DNA of 13,249 nt from contig JAIFLS010000211.1 of assembly GCA_020048935.1 (NCBI GenBank), positions 1 through 13,249 on the forward strand. Reading direction: 5' to 3'. The DNA comes from a bacterium (GTDB lineage Bacteria > Verrucomicrobiota > Kiritimatiellia > UBA8416). Below the pieces are notes generated by a model, which saw only the letters and a program-made list of their open reading frames with translations, made no database searches and had not been told where the DNA came from. How positions within the stretch are numbered: position 1 is the first letter of the stretch; the number at the start of each line of letters is the position of its first letter. A program made the translations under genes and the position numbers. Below are positions 1-7,773 of this stretch, piece by piece.

Positions 1-240
1 TACGTGTTCTATTTCGGGACGGGGCTCGCCCTGCTCCTGATTGCCGGACTTGGCGCGTGGCGCTATCGACGGGTAACCGCGCAAAGCGACTTCCCCTGTC
101 CACGCCTCCAATTCGCGATCTGGGCTGTCCTGCTGATTTCCGCCGTCGTGCTGCTGACGACCCACCACGCCTCTATCGCCATCCCCGCACTGCTGATCGC
201 ATTCGTTCTCCCCTTCCGCCAGAAGCGGGATGCCACGTAA
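1..240 (+). CDS. Small multi-pass membrane protein, 5' end outside the window
   Basis: The open frame runs from the first base to a TAA at 238-240, so the start probably lies upstream; a GTG at 4 is possible but has no visible context. The roughly 79 visible residues are mostly hydrophobic: one helix near the beginning (FGTGLALLLIAGLGAW), a short basic loop (RYRR), then a long hydrophobic stretch that could make two helices and a basic C-terminus (FRQKRDAT). I do not recognise a family. The next gene starts 25 bases downstream on the same strand and leads directly into an exosortase gene, so this protein may be part of the same transcription unit. Function unknown; membrane location is an inference from hydrophobicity. 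Confidence 0.55.
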   Translation, partial: YVFYFGTGLALLLIAGLGAWRYRRVTAQSDFPCPRLQFAIWAVLLISAVVLLTTHHASIAIPALLIAFVLPFRQKRDAT

Positions 241-265
241 CCGAAATAACCAAGGAATTAGTAAT

Positions 266-1174
266 ATGGGATTCTTCATCACATTCTGGGTTATAGTCGC
301 CGCAATCACCATCGGGCTATCTCTTCCGCCAGCACTGCGCACCAAGTCGTGGAAGCGCTTCTTACTCGCGGCCTTTCTTGCTTTTGCTGGGATTCTGTTC
401 CCGCTGTTCGTATTCTTGATGAGCATGTTTCTTGTGCCCGAGTGGAAGGGAGGATGCCACCACGGCTGGCTTGACTGTTTTCACATCGGCAAGCTTGCCC
501 TCACACCACTGGTGCTCTGGGCAAATGCTGCCTTCTACACTGTTCAGGTTCTGAAACCAGAACGTACACCTCGTGCATGGGTCGATTCGGGGATCTTCAT
601 CGGTGCGGTAACCAGCACCGCATGTTTCATTCTGGGTTTGGTGATCCATGCCTTGCAGGGTGGTATGGCATGGTGGCTTCTCGTGCCCCTTTACGTCTCT
701 GCCTGGTACTCAATCCTCTGTATTCGCGTAATTCGTTTCTCCAGGCGGAACCCCGGCGCCTATCTCATCACGCTTGCTGGCTTTCTCCCCCTTTGGGGTC
801 TCAGTATGTTCTGGAGCAAGAGGCACTACTTGTCACTGCCGGACAATCCTCCGGGCTGCTTCGTGGTCACTGCCGCACTACGCGGTCACGACTGGCTCGT
901 TGGCCCGTTATCGAATCTCGAAAGGTGTGGCATGTCTCGGGTTGCGAATTCGCAACTCGCAACCTTCTGGCGTTTTGAATCGCTGTGGGCACTTCATTGC
1001 CCACGCACCCACCGAGTCTTCCGACGTTTCTACAATAGACTCGGGCCGCGCATTGCGTCCCGAGTCACCTCGCCGCTCACGGCTGACTTTGTGTATTGCC
1101 TGCTCAAGCCACTGGAGTTATTTGCAACGGCAGTTGTCAATTTAACAAAACCACAAACTCGCATCCAAGGCTAG
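266..1174 (+). CDS. Polytopic membrane protein of unknown function, possibly DUF6688-like
   Basis: A 302-residue protein. I chose ATG 266 over the in-frame ATG at 230 because AAGGA at 252-256 is well spaced before 266 and the longer form adds a polar stretch that overlaps the previous gene. Residues 1-190 contain about five or six hydrophobic segments with a Cys/His/Trp-rich loop (GGCHHGWLDCFH). The C-terminal third is soluble-looking and basic: CFVVTAALRGH starts near residue 198 and is followed by an Arg-rich helical region. That tail recalls a family of uncharacterised membrane proteins of Planctomycetes (DUF6688), but this is from memory and tentative. The stop codon abuts the exosortase start at 1175, so the two are probably translationally coupled. 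Base composition looks more AT-rich than the genes downstream. No enzymatic motif was recognised. Confidence 0.7.
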   Translation: MGFFITFWVIVAAITIGLSLPPALRTKSWKRFLLAAFLAFAGILFPLFVFLMSMFLVPEWKGGCHHGWLDCFHIGKLALTPLVLWANAAFYTVQVLKPERTPRAWVDSGIFIGAVTSTACFILGLVIHALQGGMAWWLLVPLYVSAWYSILCIRVIRFSRRNPGAYLITLAGFLPLWGLSMFWSKRHYLSLPDNPPGCFVVTAALRGHDWLVGPLSNLERCGMSRVANSQLATFWRFESLWALHCPRTHRVFRRFYNRLGPRIASRVTSPLTADFVYCLLKPLELFATAVVNLTKPQTRIQG

Positions 1175-1720
1175 ATGACCATGAAACCATCCCGTTCACA
1201 GCAGGCAACGCTGATCACGCTCACGGTGATCCTGGCCTTGTCGCCTTTGACGATCCTGGCTCCCGGGTTCCGCCTGGCCGTGTTCGCCTATCCTGCCGCC
1301 CGCCTCTCGGCGTTTTTCCTCGGTGCCGACTGCATACCGGTGGATCAGGGATACATGATTGCCCACGCCACCCTGCCGGTCTGGATCTCACCGGCCTGCA
1401 GCGGTATCAGCTTCTTCGTGCTGCTGGCGGCGATGGGACTCGGGCTCGCCCATCGCTACCGCAAACTCACCGCTGCCGCAGTGGTCATCACGGCGCTCAT
1501 GGCCTACGCGCTGACGGTACTGGTCAATACCTGCCGGATCACGCTCGGATTCCATGCGGCGGTGTGGGCACGCCACACCTTGCCGCCATCCATGTGGGCC
1601 GGAATTCATTTGTCTGTCGGGGTGCTTGTATTCCTGAGTGCGCTCGTCGGCGCCTACGTCATTAGCGAATGGGCAGTGGTACGCCATCTGGAGGACGGCG
1701 GGCCGACCGATGTTAAATAA
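1175..1720 (+). CDS. xrtK: Exosortase, XrtK type
   Basis: This 181-residue inner-membrane protein is a short exosortase, a cysteine transpeptidase/protease relative that cuts C-terminal sorting tails of exported proteins. The family's three active-site positions are visible: Cys75 in SPACSGI, Arg121 in VNTCRI, and His145 in AGIHLSVG, each beside a hydrophobic helix. There are about five membrane segments. The assignment to subtype K rests on its small size and on the neighbouring large VIT-domain protein at 3135-6053, which looks like the cognate substrate. ATG 1175 directly follows the preceding stop codon; AAGG at 1167-1170 could serve this ATG or the in-frame ATG at 1181. The next gene follows after a 72-base AT-rich gap. 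Class call is firm; the K subtype is an inference from recalled family pairing. Confidence 0.82.
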   Translation: MTMKPSRSQQATLITLTVILALSPLTILAPGFRLAVFAYPAARLSAFFLGADCIPVDQGYMIAHATLPVWISPACSGISFFVLLAAMGLGLAHRYRKLTAAAVVITALMAYALTVLVNTCRITLGFHAAVWARHTLPPSMWAGIHLSVGVLVFLSALVGAYVISEWAVVRHLEDGGPTDVK

Positions 1721-1797
1721 TCTATTCATATTCTATTCACCATTTTCACTAATTACTTTATTTATAAGGCTTTAGTTGTTAATTTACTATTCATGAA
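1721..1797 (+). promoter_or_regulatory. AT-rich leader of the HipA-like gene with three CTATTCA repeats
   Basis: The gap between the exosortase gene and the kinase gene is strikingly AT-rich. CTATTCA occurs at 1722-1728, 1733-1739 and 1787-1793, the last touching the start codon. The palindrome TTCATGAA (1790-1797) covers the ATG itself. TATAAG at 1763-1768 could be a -10 box, but I see no convincing -35 box. No Shine-Dalgarno sequence lies within normal distance of ATG 1793. The kinase has its own N-terminal helix-turn-helix, so these repeats could be its operator; that link is inference. Confidence 0.4.
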
Positions 1798-3133
1798 TAC
1801 GCATATACTTGAAGTTGAACGCGAGTTCTATCGGCGGGGAATCTGTTCAGCGCCCGAATTGGCGGTGGCGTTGGGAATCAGTCAACCGACACTGTCGCGA
1901 GCGCTGGCGGCCCTTCCGTCCGGGCGAGTGCATCGCATGGGACACGGGCGCCGTACGCGCTATGCGCTGCATCAACGTGTCGAGGGACTGGGACATCACT
2001 GGCCTTTGTACCAGATCAACGAGAAAGGCGAGCCCAGCCATGTTGCAGAGCTGCACGCCTTGCAAGGCGGTTCCTGGCATGTGGAGCAGCAACGCCCCTG
2101 GAATACGCTGCGGGGATCACTCTTCGCGGATGGCGTGTACCCCGGCTGGCCCTGGTTCCTTGATGACTTGCGGCCACAGGGTTTTCTCGGGCGACTTTTT
2201 GCCCATTGCGTTTCCACCGAGTACCACGTACCGGCCGATCCGCGACTGTGGACGCCGGAACATATGCTATCCGCCTTGCTGCGCAAGGGATCTGATCTGC
2301 CGGGGGCTTTCGTCATTGGCGAGGACATGCTGGCCCTGGCCCGCCTGCCGCCGGCTTCCGCGGCGATTCCCAGAACCGGACGAACAGAGGCGTATGCGCT
2401 GCTAGCCACGTCCGTCCTGGAGGGACAATGGCCGGGATCATCCGCTGCCGGTGAACAGCCGAAGTTCATCGCCCGCACACTGGATGCCGCCGGACGGCCT
2501 TGTCCGGTCATGGTCAAATTCAGCGGCGACATGAACGATCCGGCGCAAGCCCGGCGAGCCGACCTGCTGGTGGCCGAATCCCTGGCCGATGAAATCCTGC
2601 TGGCAGCGGGGATCCCTGCTGCCCGCACGGAGATCCTCTATGACCAGAACCGCTGTTACCTGGAATCCATGCGGTTTGACCGGACCCCGGCTGGCGGCAG
2701 GCGGCATCTGGTTTCACTGCTGGCGCTCGACGCCGCTTATTACGGCGATCTTACCAGCCCGTGGCATCAGGCAGCCCGCCGCCTGGAACAGGATGGATTT
2801 CTCGACGCGACATCGGCAGAACGCCTGCGTGTGCTCTGGTGGTTCGGACAGTGCATTGGCAACACCGACATGCACTACGGCAACATCAGCCTGCATCTGG
2901 AACCCGACTGGCCCTGCCCGCTTGCCCCGGTGTATGACATGTCGCCCATGGCATTGAACCCGCGCAGCGACGGATCCCTTCCGCAGAGCCTGCCGTCCAT
3001 TCCTGCGCCTCCACCAGAAGAAAACCACGCGTTCGAGAAAGCGCACGATCTGGCAGCAAGCTATCTTCGCCGCTTGCTATCGGACCCACGCCTGAGCCCG
3101 TCATTCAAAGCCGCTATCGGCAATCGTGCATGA
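1793..3133 (+). CDS. yjjJ: HipA-family serine/threonine kinase toxin, YjjJ (HipH) type
   Basis: A 446-residue protein close in length and layout to Escherichia coli YjjJ, a HipA relative carrying its own DNA-binding domain. Residues 1-60 form a winged helix-turn-helix (ELAVALGISQPTLSRAL). The rest is a HipA-like kinase. A phosphate-binding segment GEQPKF lies at 220-225, the likely ATP-binding lysine is Lys242 in VMVKFSG, the catalytic loop GNTDMHYGN is at 356-364 (Asp359, Asn364), and the metal-binding Asp382 is in VYDMS. All expected kinase residues appear present, so the enzyme is probably active. Classical HipA has a separate HipB antitoxin; none is encoded beside this gene, and the fused helix-turn-helix may replace it. 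The stop overlaps the GTG option of the next gene and lies one base before its first ATG, suggesting coupling with the sorted protein gene. Cellular targets cannot be told from sequence. Confidence 0.85.
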   Translation: MNTHILEVEREFYRRGICSAPELAVALGISQPTLSRALAALPSGRVHRMGHGRRTRYALHQRVEGLGHHWPLYQINEKGEPSHVAELHALQGGSWHVEQQRPWNTLRGSLFADGVYPGWPWFLDDLRPQGFLGRLFAHCVSTEYHVPADPRLWTPEHMLSALLRKGSDLPGAFVIGEDMLALARLPPASAAIPRTGRTEAYALLATSVLEGQWPGSSAAGEQPKFIARTLDAAGRPCPVMVKFSGDMNDPAQARRADLLVAESLADEILLAAGIPAARTEILYDQNRCYLESMRFDRTPAGGRRHLVSLLALDAAYYGDLTSPWHQAARRLEQDGFLDATSAERLRVLWWFGQCIGNTDMHYGNISLHLEPDWPCPLAPVYDMSPMALNPRSDGSLPQSLPSIPAPPPEENHAFEKAHDLAASYLRRLLSDPRLSPSFKAAIGNRA

Positions 3134-3134
3134 A

Positions 3135-6053
3135 ATGACTGAGACGATGAAGCATCCCCGGATGCTGCTGTGGACCGCGATGCTGCCGCAACTGCTGCTG
3201 CTGTTGCTCAATTGGCGCGCCTGGGGAATTGTGCACAGGGAGATGAATCCCGAGCAACTGCACCGCGCGATGCAGCTTGGCGCCTGCGAAGCAGCCCTGC
3301 TGCTGGGCGCGGCAGCGATCATCGGCATTCTCTATCGCCAGAAACGTGAAGTAGGGCTGACTCTCTGCGGCGGGATTCTTCTGACGGGGATTGGATACCT
3401 CTGGTTCTTCACCGCCAGCATGGAACGCCTCATCCCCACCACCATCGCCGACTGGATGCTGCCGGGATCGCAGATTATCTACTACCAGTATGCCTTGATG
3501 ATGCCCGCCCTGTTCTATGCTGGCCTGCGCCTGGCGTGCTTTCCGGCCCGGCTCGGAAAGACAGCGGATATCGGGGCGTCCCTGGCCGCCGTGATCGCTG
3601 TTCCGCTGACCTGGTACATCGGACTGCGCGTCTTCGATTCCCTCTGGCACTTTATCAATCCGGAGACTTGGATGATCCTGACGCTGGCGATTGGATCGAC
3701 GGTGATCCTGCTGATCGCCTTCCTGCGGGTGCTTACCCATGCCTATTTCGCGCTGGCCGCCGTGAGCTGGGGACGCCCGGTGATGCTCTTTGTCGCCGGT
3801 ATGATTGCACCCCTTGGCGGGTTGCTGCTGAACAGCAAGATCCCCTTCCCCTACGATTTCCAATCACAGTACGTCTATCTGCTGACCTGCCTGAACGCCC
3901 TGTTTCTCCTGCTGCCGTTCACGGACCGGGAAGGACGCAACACGCTTGCCTGGAGCCTGCGCTGCATAACCTACCCGTTCTCGCTGTACTTCTTTATCGT
4001 CTTCCTGCCCTTCCTGCCACTCTCTCTGCTGGCGATGATTGCCGGCGGGGCCGGGTTCCTGATCCTGGCGCCGACGCTGCTTTTCGTCATGCACACGCGA
4101 GCGCTGGCGGAGGAAGCCCGCGCACTCCGGAAGACTTGGGGTGCCGCACGCTTACTGGCACTCTTCGTGGTTTGCACGGCCCTGCTCCCGGTCGGGCTCG
4201 CCGGACGTGCCCTGCTCGATAAGCAGGCGCTGAGACAAGCACTCGATACCGCCTACCGTCCCGTTTTTGCGGACGGCGAGGTCACGATCAACCGTGCCGC
4301 GCTCAAACGCACGTTCAAACGCATGCAGGATATCAAGTACGGCATCTACCTGCCCTTCATCACCGACAGCTACGACGCCATCGTGCTCGACGGCATGATC
4401 CTGCCCGACCGCAAGCGCGAATACCTCGAAACCCTATTTTTCGGAAAACCGTTTGAACGCCAGAAGAAAGACAGCATGTTCACGGACATTTTCAATCCGG
4501 CCTCGATGCGACGGCGCGATCGCAACCAGAACCGCGTCCGGCTCCCGCCGCGCGACGTGCAACTTACCGGCACCGAATGCCATACCGCCGCCGCTGGCGG
4601 CACCACAACCACGACGATCGTCCTGACCTTGCAGAACCATAGCAGCGAAGGCGCTGAGTATGTCACCGACATCACCCTGCCGGACGGCGTGTTCATCACC
4701 GGTTACTGGCTGCATATCGGCGAGGAGCGCGTGCCCGGCCGGATTTTCGAGAAAAAGGCGGCCATGTGGGTCTATCACATGATCCGCGACCAGACGCGCC
4801 GCGATCCCGGTATGCTGACCTATAACGCCGATAGAACCGTGCGCCTGAGCGTCTTCCCCTTCGCGGCCGCCGAGACGCGCACCACCGAAATCGCCTTCAG
4901 CTATCCGACCGGCATGTCGCCGCGCCTGCAGATCGGCGAAACCGCGGTTGAATTGCAACCCGGCGTTGCCGAGGCAGGAATCGCGCTCCAGAGCTCTGAT
5001 GCCGACACCACCGCGATCGTGCTCCCCGCAACCACCGCCGCCGAACTGCCAACGGTCACTCGCGAGCCCTACCTCCACTTTATCGTGGACTGTTCCGAAC
5101 GGGCGGCGTCCGCCTATGACGGATTCGCGGAACAGATCGACCGCGTGAGTGCGCAGGTCCCCGGGGCAAATCGCTGCCAGATCACACTGGCCAACTACGA
5201 ATTCGCGCTGATCACATCCGCTCCGGTCCCGCTCGCGGACGCCGCCAGCGTCATCGCCGCGTTCGAGGGCAGACTGCCGTTCCGCGGGGCTTTATGTCCC
5301 GAGCGCGCGATCAAGAGCGCCCTGCTCTATGCGCGCGACAACCCGGTCATCGGTGACAACAACCTCCCGATGGTTCCGGTCTTCGTGATCGTCAAAGCCG
5401 ACGACTCGCCCCTCCTGCGCGAGGAGGACGGCTTCGGCCCCTTCGCGGACATCACCCCCGATGTCGACGCCTGCTACGCCGTCCGCCGCGACGGGCAGTT
5501 CGACGCCTATCCGTTCCGCGGGGCACCTACGCGCATCGTGTCCGCCATCCCCCCGCCCCAGCCTGCCATTCTGCTGCGCGCGGGCACCACCTATGCGACC
5601 TGCCCGGCAGACCGTGCCAGCGTGGAACGGCTACCGGCCGACGCATCCCCGGAATACTACGACATGGCCAGCGGCGGCTTCCGTCCGTTGGAGCACATGC
5701 AGTCGCTACCCGGCGACAGCCTGACGGCACAGGGACTGGCGCTGATGCGGGCATGGGAGCAAAACCAGTTTGAACCGCGACTGGCGGATGCCGCCCGCCC
5801 CGAACTGCTCGCCCGAAGCCGCGCCAGCGGCATCCTCCTGCCCACGACCGCCTACATCGTGGTCGAGAACCGCGCCCAATGGGACATGCTGCAACGGGCA
5901 GAGGCGAAATCGCTCAAGGCCAACAGCAAGCTCGAATTCGATGAATTCATCGAATCCCCGGCCCCGCCCATGCTGTTCCTGCTCCCCGTCGTCTTCCTGC
6001 TCCCGATCATCCGACGTCGGATACTCACGCAGCAGGGGCATCGGCAGACATGA
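3135..6053 (+). CDS. Large membrane/VIT-domain protein with exosortase sorting tail (MSEP-CTERM type)
   Basis: About 972 residues from ATG 3135. GTG 3126 and ATG 3147 are also in frame and no clear ribosome binding site separates them; I chose 3135 for its one-base distance from the preceding stop. Residues 1-365 hold roughly ten to twelve hydrophobic helices. Residues about 467-593 are a VIT domain, with GRIFEKKAA from 535 and RDPG at 556-559. Around 645-760 is a VWA-like fold with FIVDCSER at 649-656, where the metal-site pattern DxSxS lacks its last serine. The C-terminus has ESPAPP at about 940-945, a hydrophobic helix and an RRR cluster, the tripartite plan of an exosortase signal. This layout matches what I recall of MSEP-CTERM proteins paired with XrtK, although the motif here is a variant. 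It is probably the dedicated XrtK substrate; its function is unknown. Its end overlaps the convergent desaturase gene. Confidence 0.8.
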   Translation: MTETMKHPRMLLWTAMLPQLLLLLLNWRAWGIVHREMNPEQLHRAMQLGACEAALLLGAAAIIGILYRQKREVGLTLCGGILLTGIGYLWFFTASMERLIPTTIADWMLPGSQIIYYQYALMMPALFYAGLRLACFPARLGKTADIGASLAAVIAVPLTWYIGLRVFDSLWHFINPETWMILTLAIGSTVILLIAFLRVLTHAYFALAAVSWGRPVMLFVAGMIAPLGGLLLNSKIPFPYDFQSQYVYLLTCLNALFLLLPFTDREGRNTLAWSLRCITYPFSLYFFIVFLPFLPLSLLAMIAGGAGFLILAPTLLFVMHTRALAEEARALRKTWGAARLLALFVVCTALLPVGLAGRALLDKQALRQALDTAYRPVFADGEVTINRAALKRTFKRMQDIKYGIYLPFITDSYDAIVLDGMILPDRKREYLETLFFGKPFERQKKDSMFTDIFNPASMRRRDRNQNRVRLPPRDVQLTGTECHTAAAGGTTTTTIVLTLQNHSSEGAEYVTDITLPDGVFITGYWLHIGEERVPGRIFEKKAAMWVYHMIRDQTRRDPGMLTYNADRTVRLSVFPFAAAETRTTEIAFSYPTGMSPRLQIGETAVELQPGVAEAGIALQSSDADTTAIVLPATTAAELPTVTREPYLHFIVDCSERAASAYDGFAEQIDRVSAQVPGANRCQITLANYEFALITSAPVPLADAASVIAAFEGRLPFRGALCPERAIKSALLYARDNPVIGDNNLPMVPVFVIVKADDSPLLREEDGFGPFADITPDVDACYAVRRDGQFDAYPFRGAPTRIVSAIPPPQPAILLRAGTTYATCPADRASVERLPADASPEYYDMASGGFRPLEHMQSLPGDSLTAQGLALMRAWEQNQFEPRLADAARPELLARSRASGILLPTTAYIVVENRAQWDMLQRAEAKSLKANSKLEFDEFIESPAPPMLFLLPVVFLLPIIRRRILTQQGHRQT

Positions 6054-7053
6054 CGGCATCCTCGACATGGAGGAGTTTCAGGCTGTGGCGATGCATCTCG
6101 CGCCAGGCTTCGAACAGGGTCTGCGGCGGATCCCAGTGTTCGCGGGTGAGTTCGTGGAACCGCTTCAGGTTATAGCAGGGGATCGCGGCATAGGTATGAT
6201 GCTCGGCGTGGTACTCCATGTGCCAGTAGAGAAATGAGGTGAGCGGGTCGAGACGTACACTGCGGCAGCAGCGCCGGAAATCATCGGTTTCGGGCTCGCG
6301 TCCGACATGCATCGTGTCGTGTACCCACTGGGCATACCACTTGCCGCCGTAGAATCCCGGCAGACTGACAATCACGATCAGGAACGGATGGCCGGCGGCA
6401 ACCGCGAAGACGCCAAAGCCGACATGGAAAAGGAACTGCGAGAGAGACGTCCAGTAGAGATCGCGCTGCATCCCACGAGGGCTGTTGACATAGACGTAGC
6501 GCTGCCAGGTACTGCGGCGGGTATTGCGTTCGAACGGTACAAACAGGGCATAGGTCTTGTCGTAAAGCGTAAGCAGCAGTCCCGTCGGATCCACCACCCG
6601 AACCGCACTCTGCAAAAGGGTTTCCAACGGTTCCGGGCGAGGATGGACTTCCTCGCCCTCGCTCTTGCGATGCAGGGTGTAGCGGTGATGATACTCATGG
6701 CTCATGCGATACAGCACGAAATTCCCGGTCCAGAAGACAAAACCGAAGACCCGCTTGAACAGGGTGTTCAACCATTTGGTCCTGAAGACCGTACCATGAC
6801 TGAGTTCATGCGTCTGCGGCTGGAAGGCATACAACCCGCCATGCACATACAAGGCCAGGGCCAAACCCCACCACTGCTGCAGCGAGAACATCACGTAGGC
6901 AACCGTGCCCGAAGTTCCCAGGATCGCCAATGTGCCGAGACAGTGGAACGCCCCTTTCCAGTCGCTGCGTTGCGTGCAGCGCTTCAGGATATCACGATCA
7001 ATCGGCGGCCGCTGCCAGTCGACAGCGACCGGTTCATATGGAAACCTGCTCAT
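6025..7053 (-). CDS. Membrane fatty acid desaturase
   Basis: A 342-residue integral membrane di-iron desaturase (fatty acid desaturase superfamily, PF00487 type), expected to introduce a double bond into an acyl chain at the inner membrane. The three histidine clusters that bind iron are clear: HELSH at 82-86, HEYHH at 119-123 and HAEHH at 282-286; WVHDTMH near 243-249 offers another conserved histidine. Hydrophobic pairs lie near 35-80, 103-116 and 203-235. I chose ATG 7053 because GGGGTGG lies just before it and a plausible promoter sits at 7101-7130. The open frame extends back to 7215, but those extra 54 residues are polar, unlike the family, and overlap the neighbouring HIT gene's leader. 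Its 3' end overlaps the convergent gene by 29 bases. The substrate (acyl lipid, free acid or another lipid) cannot be resolved. Confidence 0.85.
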   Translation of the reverse strand: MSRFPYEPVAVDWQRPPIDRDILKRCTQRSDWKGAFHCLGTLAILGTSGTVAYVMFSLQQWWGLALALYVHGGLYAFQPQTHELSHGTVFRTKWLNTLFKRVFGFVFWTGNFVLYRMSHEYHHRYTLHRKSEGEEVHPRPEPLETLLQSAVRVVDPTGLLLTLYDKTYALFVPFERNTRRSTWQRYVYVNSPRGMQRDLYWTSLSQFLFHVGFGVFAVAAGHPFLIVIVSLPGFYGGKWYAQWVHDTMHVGREPETDDFRRCCRSVRLDPLTSFLYWHMEYHAEHHTYAAIPCYNLKRFHELTREHWDPPQTLFEAWREMHRHSLKLLHVEDAVMSADAPAA

Positions 7054-7100
7054 ACCCACCCCGCATAACGTACCTGAAACACAGTTTCTACTATTTGTGC

Positions 7101-7130
7101 AATATACATTCATCATCCCCTTGCTGGCAA
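7101..7130 (-). promoter_or_regulatory. Predicted sigma70-type promoter of the desaturase gene
   Basis: Read on the minus strand, TTGCCA (complement of 7125-7130) is followed after 18 bases by TATATT (complement of 7101-7106). This would start transcription around 7094, leaving a leader of about 40 bases before ATG 7053. It supports the short start of the desaturase. Confidence 0.5.
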
Positions 7131-7190
7131 TGACAAAGTGACGCGGTGCAGTCGGCGCGGAGTCAGGCCTCGAATCGTTTTGACTTAGAG

Positions 7191-7196
7191 TACAAT
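7191..7196 (+). promoter_or_regulatory. Possible -10 box of the HIT gene
   Basis: TACAAT is a good -10 match 47 bases before ATG 7243. No good -35 box sits at 17 bases; a TTGACT at 7180-7185 is too close to pair with it. The call is weak. Confidence 0.25.
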
Positions 7197-7242
7197 GCGG
7201 CTTATGATCCGGCAATTCTGTAAGCGAGAGGAGGAATGCTTG

Positions 7243-7683
7243 ATGGACTGTATCTTTTGCAAGTTGGTGGCGGGGAAAATCCCCTCAACCCGGATCTACG
7301 AGGACGAGGAGACGCTTGCATTCCTTGATATCGCCCCGATCATCAACGGCCATGCGCTTGTGATCCCGAAAACGCATTTCGATCCGTTAACCGCCACGCC
7401 GCCAGCCATCCTGGCCGCCTGCATGGCGACGGTGCAGCGCGTGGCGCAGGCCCAGCTCACAGCCCTGGGGGCTGACGGTGTCAATGTCCACCAGGCCAAC
7501 GGTGCCGCCGCCGGCCAGGTCGTGCCGCATCTGCATTTCCATGTGATCCCGCGTTTCGCCGGTGACGGCCACCACTGGAACTGGCATGGCCATGCCTACG
7601 GCAACATGGCGGAAATGCAGGAACTGGGGAGCAAGCTGAAAAGAGCCATCGATACGCCCAACGGTGCCGGAGGGCGACAATAG
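7243..7683 (+). CDS. HIT-family nucleotide hydrolase/transferase
   Basis: A 146-residue HIT (histidine triad) protein, likely a purine nucleoside phosphoramidase or dinucleotide polyphosphate hydrolase in the cytoplasm. The triad motif HLHFHVI begins at His96 (His96, His98, His100), preceded by the conserved NGHALVIPK region at 35-43 and NVHQANGAAAGQ at 81-92. The N-terminus DCIFCKLVAGKIP is typical of bacterial HIT proteins; its Cys3/Cys6 pair can bind zinc in relatives. I chose ATG 7243 because AGAGGAGGA at 7227-7235 is ideally placed. The in-frame ATG at 7195 would add residues foreign to the family and falls on a probable promoter. The gene is divergent from the desaturase. Precise substrate unknown. 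Confidence 0.9.
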   Translation: MDCIFCKLVAGKIPSTRIYEDEETLAFLDIAPIINGHALVIPKTHFDPLTATPPAILAACMATVQRVAQAQLTALGADGVNVHQANGAAAGQVVPHLHFHVIPRFAGDGHHWNWHGHAYGNMAEMQELGSKLKRAIDTPNGAGGRQ

Positions 7684-7736
7684 CGGGGGATGATATTTTT
7701 GTTGGGGTAATACGTTTCAGGCCGCTGGGTTGATCG

Positions 7737-7759
7737 CGTCCAGTTGACACAACTGGACG
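7737..7759. repeat. Perfect hairpin 1 of a GTCCAGTT pair
   Basis: CGTCCAGTTG (7737-7746) and its exact reverse complement CAACTGGACG (7750-7759) are separated by ACA. It shares the core GTCCAGTT with the second hairpin 14 bases downstream. Confidence 0.8.
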
Positions 7760-7773
7760 TACTTCTGGCAGTA

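Noticed and set aside
6307..7068. A 253-codon open frame on the plus strand
   Set aside because: It is antisense to the desaturase, whose histidine boxes make the minus strand the real coding strand.
7054..7215. N-terminal extension of the desaturase to 7215
   Set aside because: The added residues are polar and atypical, would cross a good promoter at 7101-7130 and would overlap the HIT gene leader.
7195..7242. Longer start for the HIT protein at ATG 7195
   Set aside because: There is no ribosome binding site, it overlaps a TACAAT box, and a strong AGAGGAGGA precedes ATG 7243.
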